The notes: generated by a model not told the origin, from the sequence alone. DNA of 57,141 nt from an uncultured Prevotella sp. (GCA_946548065.1 CAMNPM010000010.1:1-57141), one strand, 5' to 3'; counted from the first letter of the stretch, positions 1-9,097 are shown. Program-made: numbers and translations.

Positions 1-1467
1 GAAACACAAGAGCGCATTTGCAGAGAGTACGCAGCCAAACACGGCATCACCATCAAAAAGCAGTACGGAGGTACGCACGAGAGTGCAAAAACTGAGGGGC
101 AGTTATACCGCAAGATGATAGCAGAGGTGGCAGCAGACAGAGACATCAACATTATTCTCGTTTACTCATTTGACCGTTTTAGTCGAGCAGGAAACGAGGC
201 GATAATGACCAAAGCCTATCTCAAATCCAAGGGGGTATATGTTATCAGTGCCACCCAACCAATAGATACTGACAGCATTGCTGGCGAATTTATGGAGAAC
301 ATCTTGTTTCTGTTCAATCAGTTTGAGAACAGCCTCAGACGTGACAAAGCCGTTACAGGTATGACTGCTTGCTTGAAACGTGGCGAGTGGTACGGCAAAG
401 CACCATTAGGCTACGACCATAAGAAGGTAGGTAAGACTCACGTCTTGACCGTCAATGACGATGGACGCATCTTGAAGAAAGCCTTTTTGTGGAAAGCAAA
501 CGAGGGTATGGGTGACATCGAGATAGTCGAGCGTTTGGCATTGGAGGGCTTGCGGATTGACCGCAAGCACCTCAACAAGATACTGCACAATCCGTTCTAC
601 TGTGGTAAGATTACACACAATCTGTTAGGGGATGAGATAGTCGAAGGTAAGCAAGAGAAGCTAATCGATGAGGCTACTTTCAACAAGATACAAGGTATCA
701 CGCACGCTGGCTACGAGCACCAAGAGGAAACCGAGCCATTCCCACTGAAACGACACGTTCGCTGTTCTGATTGTGGAGGCTACTTGACAGGCTACACCGT
801 CAAGAGCAGAGGCAAGGACTACTACAAGTGTAACAAGAAGGGCTGCAAGAGCAATCACAGCACAGAGAGACTACACCAGCAGTATTGCGCCTTGCTGAAC
901 ACGTACAGTATCCCCAAGCCGCTTGTTCCCATCTTAACCAAGGTGTTACACAAGGTGTTTAGGGAGTACAACCAAGAGCGCAGTGACACAAGAACGCTCC
1001 TATTGAAGAACAAGAGCGAACTCGAACGTAAGCAAGTGGAACTCAAAATTCGTTGCGGATTGGGCGAGATAGACAAAGACATCTACAACGCCACATCTGC
1101 CCACTTGAATGAGCAACTGACGCAGATACACAAGGCACTCCAAGAAGCGGAGCGAGACCTATCGAACGAGAAGAAATATATTGCTGACGTAATTGCAATG
1201 TCTTGTAAATTAGGCACTTTGTGGCAAGATGGAGATTTCCGAACACGTCAGAAACTACAAAATCTCGTATATCCTGACGGTATTTTGTACGACAAGCATT
1301 TGGGTAGTTATCGAACAGAAAATGAGAACGAAGTGTTTCGCATATTCCGCACAATATCAACAGGTTACATCATTGAAAAAGAAAAAGCGGCAAAGGAAAA
1401 TGCTCCTTTGTCGCCTTTGGTCGGGATGAGGCGACTCGAACGCCCGACCCCTACGTCCCGAACGTAG
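1..1467 (+). CDS. Large serine recombinase (site-specific integrase), 5' truncated by the window edge
   Basis: The frame is open from base 1 (488 codons visible), so the N-terminal catalytic serine lies outside the window. The visible part begins inside the resolvase domain: the segment YSFDRFSRAGNEA (about nt 160-200) is the conserved Arg/Ser-rich motif of serine recombinases. It is followed by a Recombinase domain, a zinc-ribbon with paired CxxC-type cysteines (about nt 760-850), and a coiled-coil region rich in Glu, Lys and Leu (about nt 970-1180). This order is that of large serine integrases of mobile elements. The reading frame ends inside the antisense strand of a tRNA-Pro gene, so about its last 15 residues are tRNA-derived. 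That fits integration into the tRNA 3' end with the element extending to the left. It would catalyse integration and excision of that element. It could instead be a remnant; the N-terminus is needed to decide. Confidence 0.93.
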   Translation, partial: ETQERICREYAAKHGITIKKQYGGTHESAKTEGQLYRKMIAEVAADRDINIILVYSFDRFSRAGNEAIMTKAYLKSKGVYVISATQPIDTDSIAGEFMENILFLFNQFENSLRRDKAVTGMTACLKRGEWYGKAPLGYDHKKVGKTHVLTVNDDGRILKKAFLWKANEGMGDIEIVERLALEGLRIDRKHLNKILHNPFYCGKITHNLLGDEIVEGKQEKLIDEATFNKIQGITHAGYEHQEETEPFPLKRHVRCSDCGGYLTGYTVKSRGKDYYKCNKKGCKSNHSTERLHQQYCALLNTYSIPKPLVPILTKVLHKVFREYNQERSDTRTLLLKNKSELERKQVELKIRCGLGEIDKDIYNATSAHLNEQLTQIHKALQEAERDLSNEKKYIADVIAMSCKLGTLWQDGDFRTRQKLQNLVYPDGILYDKHLGSYRTENENEVFRIFRTISTGYIIEKEKAAKENAPLSPLVGMRRLERPTPTSRT

Positions 1468-1493
1468 TGCGCTACCAACTGCGCTACATCCCG
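1421..1493 (-). tRNA. tRNA-Pro (anticodon CGG)
   Basis: Read on the minus strand, a 73-nt cloverleaf folds: acceptor CGGGATG/CATCCCG, D-stem GCGC/GCGC, anticodon stem CTACG/CGTAG with loop TTCGGGA, variable GGGTC, T-arm GGGCG-TTCGAGT-CGCCT and discriminator A. Loop positions 34-36 read CGG, giving proline. CCA is not encoded. A Bacteroidales-type promoter lies just upstream at 1516-1523. The last 47 bases of the serine recombinase frame run antisense through its 3' half, which marks the tRNA as an attachment site. Confidence 0.95.
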
Positions 1494-1515
1494 ATTGTGT
1501 TTTTAAAATCGGCTG

Positions 1516-1523
1516 CAAAGGTA
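1516..1523 (-). promoter_or_regulatory. -7 element of the tRNA-Pro promoter
   Basis: Minus strand reads TACCTTTG followed by C, the Bacteroidetes -7 consensus TAnnTTTG. It lies 22 bases upstream of the mature tRNA-Pro 5' end. Confidence 0.7.
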
Positions 1524-1563
1524 CGTAAAAAAAATCAATTCCGTGCAATTTTGAAGGGAAAAA

Positions 1564-1595
1564 TTTGCTGTTGTGCCAAAAAAGGAGTAACTTTG
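1564..1595 (+). promoter_or_regulatory. Promoter of the tandem pectinesterase genes
   Basis: TTTG at 1564-1567 is followed after 20 bases by TAACTTTG at 1588-1595, matching the Bacteroidetes -33/-7 pair. The first pectinesterase start codon is 18 bases downstream of the -7 element. Confidence 0.65.
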
Positions 1596-1613
1596 CAGAC
1601 AAAACAAGCCTAA

Positions 1614-2678
1614 ATGAAGCAGTCTGTATTGATAGTATTGTCCATGATGTTAGCGCTGGAAGCCTATGCCCAGCGTGTGTTGTTGGTGGAAAAGAACAGC
1701 GCGGAGAGCCTGCTGGAAGCCATCGGTGAGGCCAACCGCCTGAATGCGCAGCCCGATGCCGAACCTACGTTGATATTGATTCCCGACGGATATTACGACC
1801 TGGGGCAGACCATGCTGACGCGCATCTCGGGCCATAATGTGTCGCTGATAGGACAGAGTACGGAGGGAACCATTATCCGCAACAAGCCCGATGTGAAGAT
1901 AGAGAGCATCAGCAAGACGGCGGTGTTCCAGAATCGCGGCACGGGCAACTATTTCCAGGATCTGACGCTCAAGAACGATCTGGACTACTACTCGGCGGTG
2001 CCCGACGGGCGGGCCGTCTGTCTGCAGGACAAGGGTACGCGTACCATCTGCAATCGTGTGCGCATGCTTTCTTTCCAGGATACCTATTATTCGGACAACG
2101 AGAAGTGCCAGCACTATATGCAGGATACGGAGATTCATGGTACGATCGACTTTATCTGCGGGGCGGGCGACGTATGGTTTGAGCGTTGCCGCATTGTGAC
2201 TGAGAAGCGTACGCTGGACGGCAGCGGTACGAATATCATTACGGCTACGCGCACTGCGGATACGCCTTGGGGCTATGTCTTCAACCGCTGTACGATAGAG
2301 AACCAGATGTCGATGTTCAACTACGGGCGCTCGTGGCATACCAATCCGCGCTGCGTGTGGCTCTATACGACGCTGCTGACGCCCGAGAAGCTGGTGCCGA
2401 CACGATTTGATGCGGAGGGAATGAAGACGTCGGGCAACTATTTCAAGGAATACGGCACGATGGATGCGCAGGGGCGCGACATCACGCCGAAGACCAATGT
2501 GGTGCGGTTCACGCTGCGCGACCATACGCAGCCCTTCGTGGCCGAGACCATTATGACGCGCGAGGAAGCCCGGCAGTACACGCTGAAAACTGTTTTCGGC
2601 GAGTGGAGGCCCGACAAGGTGCTGAAGCGTCTGGAGAAGCAAGCTAAGAAACTGAAGAATAAATACAAACTGAACTGA
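1614..2678 (+). CDS. Secreted pectinesterase-like protein (CE8 family), copy 1
   Basis: 354 residues. An N-terminal signal peptide (hydrophobic residues 4-18, likely cleavage near AYAQ) sends it out of the cytoplasm. The right-handed beta-helix carries the pectin methylesterase signatures: GRAVCLQ (132-138), QDT with the catalytic Asp (155-157), DFICG with the second catalytic Asp179, and an Arg239-x-Trp241 pair in YGRSW. The family hydrolyses methyl esters of homogalacturonan to give pectate and methanol. Spacing and sequence between motifs differ from classic plant or Dickeya enzymes and from the third homologue at 37830-38804, so substrate could differ. Two bases separate its stop from a closely similar paralogue, implying tandem duplication and co-transcription from the promoter at 1564-1595. 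Confidence 0.85.
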   Translation: MKQSVLIVLSMMLALEAYAQRVLLVEKNSAESLLEAIGEANRLNAQPDAEPTLILIPDGYYDLGQTMLTRISGHNVSLIGQSTEGTIIRNKPDVKIESISKTAVFQNRGTGNYFQDLTLKNDLDYYSAVPDGRAVCLQDKGTRTICNRVRMLSFQDTYYSDNEKCQHYMQDTEIHGTIDFICGAGDVWFERCRIVTEKRTLDGSGTNIITATRTADTPWGYVFNRCTIENQMSMFNYGRSWHTNPRCVWLYTTLLTPEKLVPTRFDAEGMKTSGNYFKEYGTMDAQGRDITPKTNVVRFTLRDHTQPFVAETIMTREEARQYTLKTVFGEWRPDKVLKRLEKQAKKLKNKYKLN

Positions 2679-2680
2679 CA

Positions 2681-3769
2681 ATGAAGAAGTACTTACTATT
2701 GACCCTTTGCCTCATGGCAATGATGACTGCACAGGCCCAGCAGGTGATAGTCGTGAAGAAGTCCGATGCCAACAGCCTGCTGGAGGCTATCGAAACGGCC
2801 AACAAGCAGAATGCCGACAAGCAGGCGGAGCGGCTCTACATCCTGATACCCGACGGGTTCTACGACCTGGGTGAGCGGGTGCTGACCCGTATCACTGGTC
2901 ATCACATCGCGCTGATAGGAGAGAGCATGGAGGGCACCGTTATCCAGAACAAGCCCGACGCGAAGAACGAGGGCATCAGCAAGACGGCCATCTTCCAGAA
3001 CCGTGGCACGGGCAACTATTTCCAGGACATGACGCTGAAGAACGCCCTCGACTACTATGCCGCCGGGGCGGCCGGACGTGCCGTCACGCTGCACGACAAG
3101 GGTACGCGCACCATCTGCAACCGCGTGAAGATGCTGGCCTATCAGGACACTTATTATACAGACGGCGAGGACTGCCAGATTTATCTGACGGACTCGGAGA
3201 TTCACGGCACCGTCGACTTCATCTGCGGCGGGGGTGACGTATGGTTCGAGCGGTGCAAGATTGTCACCGAGAAGCGCTCGCTCGACGGCAGCGGACGCAA
3301 CGTGATTGCCGCGCCCCGTACCTCGGATACCCCATGGGGCTACATCTTCCATCGCTGCACCATCGAGAACATCGAGTCGCCCTTCGAGTATGCCCGCGGA
3401 TGGAACAAGACGCCGCACTGCATCTGGCTCTACACCACGCTGCTCTCGCCCGAGAAGCTGAATCCCACGCGATTCGACACGCGCGGCATGAATACCGTAG
3501 CCAACGACTTCAAGGAATACGGCACGATGGATGCCAGCGGGCGAGACATCACGCCGAAGACCAATGTGCTGACCTACCACATGACAAAGAAGAAGACGGA
3601 GGGCGGCAAGGAAATCGTGACCGAAAGCCGCTGTACGGACGAGACCATCCTGACCCGGGAACAGGCTGAGGGGTACACGATAGACCGTGTCTTTGGCGAC
3701 TGGCACCCCGACCGTCTGGCCAAAGAAATAGACAAGCAAGCCCAGAAACTAAAGAAGCGCCTAAAGTAG
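2681..3769 (+). CDS. Secreted pectinesterase-like protein (CE8 family), copy 2
   Basis: 362 residues, colinear with the preceding gene along its whole length. It keeps a signal peptide (MKKYLLLTLCLMAMMTAQAQ region), QDT at 155-157, DFICG with Asp179, and Arg239/Trp241 (YARGW in place of YGRSW). Near residues 305-315 it has a Lys/Glu-rich insertion absent from copy 1. It starts 2 bases after the copy 1 stop, so the two are one transcript. The 3' end overlaps the convergent threonine-aldolase-like gene by 9 bases. Likely role: demethylation of pectin in the periplasm or outside the cell, possibly with a substrate preference different from copy 1 (inference). Confidence 0.85.
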   Translation: MKKYLLLTLCLMAMMTAQAQQVIVVKKSDANSLLEAIETANKQNADKQAERLYILIPDGFYDLGERVLTRITGHHIALIGESMEGTVIQNKPDAKNEGISKTAIFQNRGTGNYFQDMTLKNALDYYAAGAAGRAVTLHDKGTRTICNRVKMLAYQDTYYTDGEDCQIYLTDSEIHGTVDFICGGGDVWFERCKIVTEKRSLDGSGRNVIAAPRTSDTPWGYIFHRCTIENIESPFEYARGWNKTPHCIWLYTTLLSPEKLNPTRFDTRGMNTVANDFKEYGTMDASGRDITPKTNVLTYHMTKKKTEGGKEIVTESRCTDETILTREQAEGYTIDRVFGDWHPDRLAKEIDKQAQKLKKRLK

Positions 3770-4786
3770 GCGCTTCAATTTTTCTATGTCGGCTTCCGTT
3801 GTGGCCCATGAGGTGACGAAGCGGCAGATGGTATGCTGGTTGTCGGCCTTGCCCCAGTGGCTGAACTCTATGTCTTGTGACAGCCGCTGCACCGTGTCGT
3901 TGCGCAGGATGACAAACTGCTGGTTGGTGGGCGAGTCAAGGTAGAACTGATAGTCTTTCTCCTGAAAGGTTTTCTTCATCTGCATGGCCATCCGGATGGC
4001 ATGGCGCGAGATGTCGAAGTAGAGGTTGTCGGTGAATAGTGCCTCGAACTGCAGGCCAATCAGCGCACCCTTGGCAATGACGGCGCCGTGCTGCTTCTGG
4101 ATGCTGAAGAAATGCTTGTGGGCCCGTTTGCCACAGAACACCACGGCCTCGCCGCACAGCGCGCCAATCTTCGTGCCGCCGATGTAGAACACGTCGCAGT
4201 GGCGGGCCAGCCATGGCAGCGTCACGTCGCAGCCCTCGGCCATCAGTCCGTAGCCCAGCCGTGCTCCGTCGACATAGAGCGGGATGTCGTATTGGCGGCA
4301 TACCTTATATATATTGTCCAGCTGCTGGGCGGTGTAGAGCGTGCCATACTCCGTAGGGAAGGTGATGTAGACCAGTCCGGGATAGACGGCATGTTCGCGG
4401 CTGCCGTCGTGCATATAGTCGTCAAGATATTTCTCCAGTTCCTGGGCATCCAGACGGCCGTCGTGGTTGGGCAGGGTGATAATCTTGTGCTCGGTGAACT
4501 CCACGGCGCCAGCCTCATGGACGTTGATATGCCCCGTGTCGGCACAGATGACACCCTCGTACTGATAGAGCATGGAGTCGATGGTGGTGGCGTTGGTCTG
4601 CGTGCCGCCCGTCAGGAAGAATATCTGCGCATCGGGCATGCCGATAGCCTGGCGGATACGGTCCTTGGCACGTTCGGAGAACTCGTCGAAGCCGTAGGGG
4701 GTGGGCTTGGCATCATTGTACTTCACGAGATGCTCGAGCACCTTCGGGTGCGCCCCGTTGTTGTAGTCGCATTCAAATGATATCAT
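3761..4786 (-). CDS. L-threonine aldolase-like PLP enzyme
   Basis: 341 residues from the ATG at 4786. Features of fold-type I beta-eliminating lyases/threonine aldolases: TGGTQTN phosphate-binding segment (59-65), Asp173 in VDGARLG that would pair with the PLP pyridine nitrogen, and Lys206 in GGTKIG as the Schiff-base lysine. The family cleaves L-threonine or allo-threonine to glycine and acetaldehyde. The start is chosen because its ATG overlaps the TGA of the upstream carbamoyltransferase gene (ATGA), giving translational coupling; an in-frame ATG 12 codons earlier lies inside that gene. It is the last gene of the arginine/proline run and ends convergently against the pectinesterase pair. 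Exact substrate is unproven. Confidence 0.85.
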   Translation of the reverse strand: MISFECDYNNGAHPKVLEHLVKYNDAKPTPYGFDEFSERAKDRIRQAIGMPDAQIFFLTGGTQTNATTIDSMLYQYEGVICADTGHINVHEAGAVEFTEHKIITLPNHDGRLDAQELEKYLDDYMHDGSREHAVYPGLVYITFPTEYGTLYTAQQLDNIYKVCRQYDIPLYVDGARLGYGLMAEGCDVTLPWLARHCDVFYIGGTKIGALCGEAVVFCGKRAHKHFFSIQKQHGAVIAKGALIGLQFEALFTDNLYFDISRHAIRMAMQMKKTFQEKDYQFYLDSPTNQQFVILRNDTVQRLSQDIEFSHWGKADNQHTICRFVTSWATTEADIEKLKRLL

Positions 4787-5745
4787 AGGGCTTCCAGCAT
4801 TCGCTTGATGACTACGGAACACGAGATCTCGCGGTTGGCAGCCTCGGGGATGACGATAGAGTTTTCGGACTCTATCACGTCGTCGGTGACAATGAGTCCG
4901 CGACGCACGGGCAGACAGTGCATGAACTTAGCGTTGTTCGTCCACGACATGTGTTCGGTGTCCACTGTCCACGACATGTCCTTCGACGTAATCTTGCCAT
5001 AGTCAGCAGGATTCGTCACACCAGGGTTCGACCAGTTCTTGGCATAGATGAAGTCGGCGCCCTCGAAGGCCCGCCGCTGGTCGTACTCCACGCGGGCATT
5101 GCCCACGAACTTCGGGTCGAGCTCGTAGCCCTCGGGGTGGGTGATGACGAAGTCTACATCAGCAGCATTCATCCACTGGGCAAACGAGTTGGGTACGGCC
5201 TGGGGGAGCGCGCGGCAGTGGGGAGCCCAAGTCAGGACGACCTTGGGACGTACCACCTTTTTATACTCCTCGATGGTGATGAGGTCGGCAAAGGCCTGCA
5301 GGGGATGCACGGTGGCGGTCTCCATGGCGAAGACGGGCTTGCCGCTGTACTTGATAAACTGCTGGAGCACGGTCTCGGCATAGTCGTACTCGCGGTCGGT
5401 GAGTCCGGCAAACGAGCGCACACCAATCATGTCGCAGTAGCATCCCATCACGGGAATGGCCTCCAGCAGATGCTCCGACTTGTCGCCGTCCATGATGACG
5501 CCACGCTCGGTCTCCAGCTTCCAGGCTCCGGCATTCACGTCGAGCACGATGACATTCATGCCCAGGTTCATGGCGGCCTTCTGCGTACTGAGGCGGGTGC
5601 GCAGCGAGTTATTGAAGAAAATCATCATCAGGGTCTTGTTCTTTCCCAGATGCTGATATTTGTAGCGGTCGTTCTTAATCTCTTGTGCTTCGGCCAGTGC
5701 TTTCTCCAGCGGACCGATGTCTTGTACGTTGATAAAACTTCTCAT
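4783..5745 (-). CDS. argF': N-succinylornithine carbamoyltransferase
   Basis: 320 residues. It has the carbamoyl-phosphate motif SLRTR (47-51), the HPLQ box (ATVHPLQAFADL) and the C-terminal HCLPVRRG segment of the ornithine carbamoyltransferase superfamily. Sequence around LLEAIPVMGCYCDMIGVRSFAGL and ANREIS closely matches, from memory, the Bacteroides fragilis enzyme that carbamoylates N-succinyl-L-ornithine. In that enzyme a proline in the AIPVMG loop replaces the glutamate of acetylornithine enzymes. It acts in the cytoplasm as the citrulline-forming step of the N-succinylated arginine pathway. Two bases separate its start from the histidine kinase stop, and its stop overlaps the next start. 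Confidence in the succinyl rather than acetyl substrate rests on this resemblance. Confidence 0.93.
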   Translation of the reverse strand: MRSFINVQDIGPLEKALAEAQEIKNDRYKYQHLGKNKTLMMIFFNNSLRTRLSTQKAAMNLGMNVIVLDVNAGAWKLETERGVIMDGDKSEHLLEAIPVMGCYCDMIGVRSFAGLTDREYDYAETVLQQFIKYSGKPVFAMETATVHPLQAFADLITIEEYKKVVRPKVVLTWAPHCRALPQAVPNSFAQWMNAADVDFVITHPEGYELDPKFVGNARVEYDQRRAFEGADFIYAKNWSNPGVTNPADYGKITSKDMSWTVDTEHMSWTNNAKFMHCLPVRRGLIVTDDVIESENSIVIPEAANREISCSVVIKRMLEAL

Positions 5746-5747
5746 TA

Positions 5748-7787
5748 TTATATATCTTTTATAGGTAATGTCATGATAAACCGCGAGCCGCCGCTGTAGG
5801 AGGTGTCCAGCGTGATGTCGCCTCCTAATCGTCGCACGATGCTGCGGGCAATGGCCAGTCCGATGCCTGTGCCGTCATAGTATTCGTCCAGTTGTACGAA
5901 CTCGCCGAAGATATGCTCCGACTCCTCCGGAGGAATGCCGATGCCCGTATCCTCGACAGCGTAGTTCACAAGACCGTCCTGCTGGCTGACGATGAGGCGG
6001 ACGGAGCCTTGCTTGGTGAACTTCTGGGCATTGTCGAGCAGCAGCGCCAGCGCCCGCGTGGCATAGCGGATATTGGTCTTGAAGCGGATTCTTCCTGCTC
6101 CGTTCTCGTCGGCCATGTCGAAGCGCACATGAGTCGCCTTGGTGATGCCCGAGTGCTCGATGGCCTCGCTGGCCACCTCCATTGCGGTGGTGTCGTCCTG
6201 CCGTTCGATGATGGTCTGGCTGCTGGCCTCAGACAGCTCCAGCATCTTGTTGATCAGCTCCGTGATGCGGGTCGTGTTCTCCGAGATGCGCTGCTGGATG
6301 TCTTTCTTCTCTGCTGCTCCGATTTCGGCTTCCTGTGTGGTGAGTACTTGAGTGAATCCGTTCAGAATGTTGAGCGGTGTGCGGATTTCGTGCGAGATCT
6401 GACGAATGAAGTTGGTCTTCATTCTCGACGACTCCTCTGCCCGGGCATTGGCAATGGTCAGCTCATTGTTCTTGCGCTCAAGCTCCTGATTCTTCTCTGC
6501 CAGACTGCGGGCCGACTTGAACTTCAGGTAGAGGAAGATGACGAAGAACACGAGCACCAGCACCACGGCGATGGCCACGGTGAGGATGCGTTGCTCGAAC
6601 AGCGAGGCTGCCTGCTCGCTGATCTTGGCCTCTTTCTCCTTGGTTTCGTAGATGATGGCCAGCTCGGCGGCATTGTGCTTGCGCTCGTAGCTGTCGATTG
6701 AGTCAACAGAGTCGACTATGCGCTGCGCGATGGACATTGCCTGCTCCGTGCGGCCCGACTTCTGGTAGGCATTGAAAAACGGCACCAGATAGGTCTTCAG
6801 GTAATACATCGACTTAGGCATGCCCCACGCCGTGGCCAGTGAGTCGAGGCGGGGCGTCAGGTTGGCCAGGTCGCTCCAGCGTCCGGCATTTTCCAGATAC
6901 TCCGAGTTGTCCACCAGTCCGATATTGGTGTCGGCATAGGGCGATTGCAGGAAACGCTGATAGGCCTCTTCGGCCTGTTTGGGCTGACCGGTCTTCACGT
7001 AGACAATGGCTTTGTGGGTGTTCAGACTCCCCAGGTATTCCTCGGCAGTCCTTTTCGGACAGTCCGGCGAGCTGACCAGCTTCGCGATGGCTTCCTCGGC
7101 AGCGATGACCCATTTCTCGGCATTGTCGTAGTTGTTCGTGCTGGTATACGCATCCATAATATTATAAGCTACGCGGGCCCAGGAGTAGATGTTGTCGTAC
7201 TTCTGGGTCTGCATGGCCAGACGCTTCAGGGTGTTATAGGCGTGGGTGAAGTTCTTCTGGGCTTCCTCCTCGCGGCCAAGCTGCATCTGGCAGTAGCCAA
7301 TGTCGTGCAGTAAGATAGCCTGCCAGTGCAGTCCCGTCTCCGTGTTGTCGTCCTTGGCTTTGGCGTATCCCTCGGTGGCTGTAGCCAGCGCCCCCTGCTG
7401 GTCGCCCTTGATGGTGAGGATGGTCGACAGCTGGTCGTAGGCAAAGTAGCTGATGGAAGGCCTTTCCTCCTCCAGTGCTTTGCCCGCCAGGGCTTTCTTG
7501 TAGTAAAGCTCGGCACTGAGCTCCTGGCCCATTTTAAAGTAGATTTGAGCACGGTAGAAGCATATCTTGGCATCGTAGAGCGCACGGACATCCTCCAGAC
7601 TGTCGACCACCAGGAGGGCCTGGTTGTAGTCCTCGTCCATAGCATGATAGACCAGAGAGTCGTTGTAATCGAGCTCTTCGACGGTTAACTTTGGGTTTTT
7701 AGAACTTTGTTGGCATGCTACCGTCACGGACATGGTGAGCAGGCACATTGCCAGGTTGACAAGGGTTTTCCTTCGAGGCTTTTTCAT
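5748..7787 (-). CDS. TPR-containing membrane sensor histidine kinase
   Basis: 679 residues from the ATG at 7787, chosen because it begins an N-terminal signal with a lipobox-like end (TVAC, Cys about residue 25); upstream in-frame codons show no signal. The long periplasmic part carries tetratricopeptide-like helical repeats. One transmembrane segment lies at about 401-421, then a coiled-coil linker, a HisKA domain with phospho-acceptor His466 in ISHEIRTPLN, and an HATPase_c domain with N-box Asn586, DTGIGIP near 613 and GTGIGLA. It ends after the ATPase domain, so there is no receiver. No response regulator is encoded nearby. It sits inside the arginine/proline gene run, 59 bases after proA and 2 bases before the carbamoyltransferase gene. 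Ligand is unknown. Confidence 0.88.
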   Translation of the reverse strand: MKKPRRKTLVNLAMCLLTMSVTVACQQSSKNPKLTVEELDYNDSLVYHAMDEDYNQALLVVDSLEDVRALYDAKICFYRAQIYFKMGQELSAELYYKKALAGKALEEERPSISYFAYDQLSTILTIKGDQQGALATATEGYAKAKDDNTETGLHWQAILLHDIGYCQMQLGREEEAQKNFTHAYNTLKRLAMQTQKYDNIYSWARVAYNIMDAYTSTNNYDNAEKWVIAAEEAIAKLVSSPDCPKRTAEEYLGSLNTHKAIVYVKTGQPKQAEEAYQRFLQSPYADTNIGLVDNSEYLENAGRWSDLANLTPRLDSLATAWGMPKSMYYLKTYLVPFFNAYQKSGRTEQAMSIAQRIVDSVDSIDSYERKHNAAELAIIYETKEKEAKISEQAASLFEQRILTVAIAVVLVLVFFVIFLYLKFKSARSLAEKNQELERKNNELTIANARAEESSRMKTNFIRQISHEIRTPLNILNGFTQVLTTQEAEIGAAEKKDIQQRISENTTRITELINKMLELSEASSQTIIERQDDTTAMEVASEAIEHSGITKATHVRFDMADENGAGRIRFKTNIRYATRALALLLDNAQKFTKQGSVRLIVSQQDGLVNYAVEDTGIGIPPEESEHIFGEFVQLDEYYDGTGIGLAIARSIVRRLGGDITLDTSYSGGSRFIMTLPIKDI

Positions 7788-7846
7788 TTTGTTGATGGGT
7801 TTGCAAATGGCTGTAGGTGGGTGATATGTAAACGATGAACTCTTAA

Positions 7847-9097
7847 TTACGCAGGTCGCGTCTGCCCTTCGCCCTCGATGAGCCATTTATAAGTAGTAAT
7901 CTCTTCCAGTGCCATCGGACCGCGCGGTCCCAGCTTCTGGGTCGAGATGCCAATCTCCGCCCCCAGTCCAAACTGCGCTCCATCGGTGAAACTGGTGGGG
8001 GCGTTCCAGTAGACGCAGGCAGCATCGACGTGTTGCTGGAAGCGACGGGCCGTCTCCTCGTCGTCAGTGATGATGGCTTCGCTGTGACCGGAACCGTAGG
8101 TATCGATATGCTCCAGGGCCTCGTCCAGCGAGGCAACGGTGCGGACGGCCATCTTGTAGTCCATGAATTCTGTTCCGAAGCTATCAGAGGTGGCAGCCTC
8201 CAGCAGGATGTCGGGATAGTGTCCCAGCAGCAGTTGGTAGGCAGGCATGTCGGCATAGAGTTTTACCTTGTGGTCGAGCAGGGGCCTTACCAACTCCAGC
8301 AGGTCACCCAGTCGGCTCTCGTGGATGATTAGGCAGTCAAGGGCATTGCAAACCGACACGCGACGCGTCTTGGCGTTGCAGATGATGGCCTTGCCCATCT
8401 CCAAGTCACCGTCTTTGTCGAAGTAGGTGTTCACTACGCCTGCCCCTGTCTCGATGACGGGAATGCGGGCCGTGTCGCGGACAAAGTCGATGAGACGCCT
8501 GCCGCCACGAGGGATGCAAAGGTCCACATAGCCTACGGCATTCAGAAGCTCGCCCGTTGCCTCATGGGTTGCGGGCAGCAGGCTCACCACGTTGGGATTG
8601 ACACCAAACTGCTGCAGCACCTCGTGAATCAGCTCCACGCTGGCCTGGTTGGAAAGGTCGGCATCGCTGCCACCTTTGAGTATGCAGGCATTGCCGCTCT
8701 TGAAGCAGAGCGAGAAAACGTCGTAGGTAACATTGGGACGTGCTTCGTAGATCATGCCAATGACCCCGAATGGCACACTGACGCGGCATAGGCGCAGACC
8801 GTTGGGGAGGGTATTCTGCTTGGTGACATGACCTAGCGGCGAGGGTAGGTTGGCTACGTTGCGCATGTCGCTGGCTATATCCTCGAGACGCTTCTCTGTC
8901 AGTTGCAGACGGTCGTAAAGCGGATTCTTAGGATCCATCTTGGCCAGGTCGTTGGCGTTGGCAGCCAGGATGCGCTCTTTGTTGCCGACGATGGCAGCAG
9001 CCACAGCCTGCAGAATCTCGTTGCGCTGTTCGTCGCTCAGCAGGGCGAGGCTCTTGCTTGCTGCTTTCACGTTCTTAAAGGTCTCTTTCAGTTGCAT
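7847..9097 (-). CDS. proA: Glutamate-5-semialdehyde dehydrogenase (gamma-glutamyl phosphate reductase)
   Basis: 416 residues, the usual length. It reduces gamma-glutamyl phosphate to glutamate semialdehyde with NADPH, the second step of proline synthesis. Visible features are the aldehyde-dehydrogenase fold, [24 protein letters not shown] and the catalytic cysteine in SVCNALDC. Its start codon overlaps the proB end by 10 bases, so the two enzymes, which hand over an unstable intermediate, are translationally coupled. The sensor kinase gene follows after 59 bases. Confidence 0.96.
   Translation of the reverse strand: MQLKETFKNVKAASKSLALLSDEQRNEILQAVAAAIVGNKERILAANANDLAKMDPKNPLYDRLQLTEKRLEDIASDMRNVANLPSPLGHVTKQNTLPNGLRLCRVSVPFGVIGMIYEARPNVTYDVFSLCFKSGNACILKGGSDADLSNQASVELIHEVLQQFGVNPNVVSLLPATHEATGELLNAVGYVDLCIPRGGRRLIDFVRDTARIPVIETGAGVVNTYFDKDGDLEMGKAIICNAKTRRVSVCNALDCLIIHESRLGDLLELVRPLLDHKVKLYADMPAYQLLLGHYPDILLEAATSDSFGTEFMDYKMAVRTVASLDEALEHIDTYGSGHSEAIITDDEETARRFQQHVDAACVYWNAPTSFTDGAQFGLGAEIGISTQKLGPRGPMALEEITTYKWLIEGEGQTRPA

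Noticed and set aside
1369..1467. End of the recombinase ORF as a native protein C-terminus
   Set aside because: The residues after about nt 1421 (GMRRLERPTPTSRT) are translated antisense tRNA sequence, so the true C-terminus should be treated as uncertain.
1650..2681. 343-codon antisense ORF opposite the first pectinesterase
   Set aside because: Shadow frame with no recognisable domain; the plus-strand product has a signal peptide and catalytic motifs. The same applies to 2696-3739 opposite the second copy.
4918..5799. 293-codon plus-strand ORF opposite the carbamoyltransferase gene
   Set aside because: Shadow frame of argF'; no domain and no promoter or start context.
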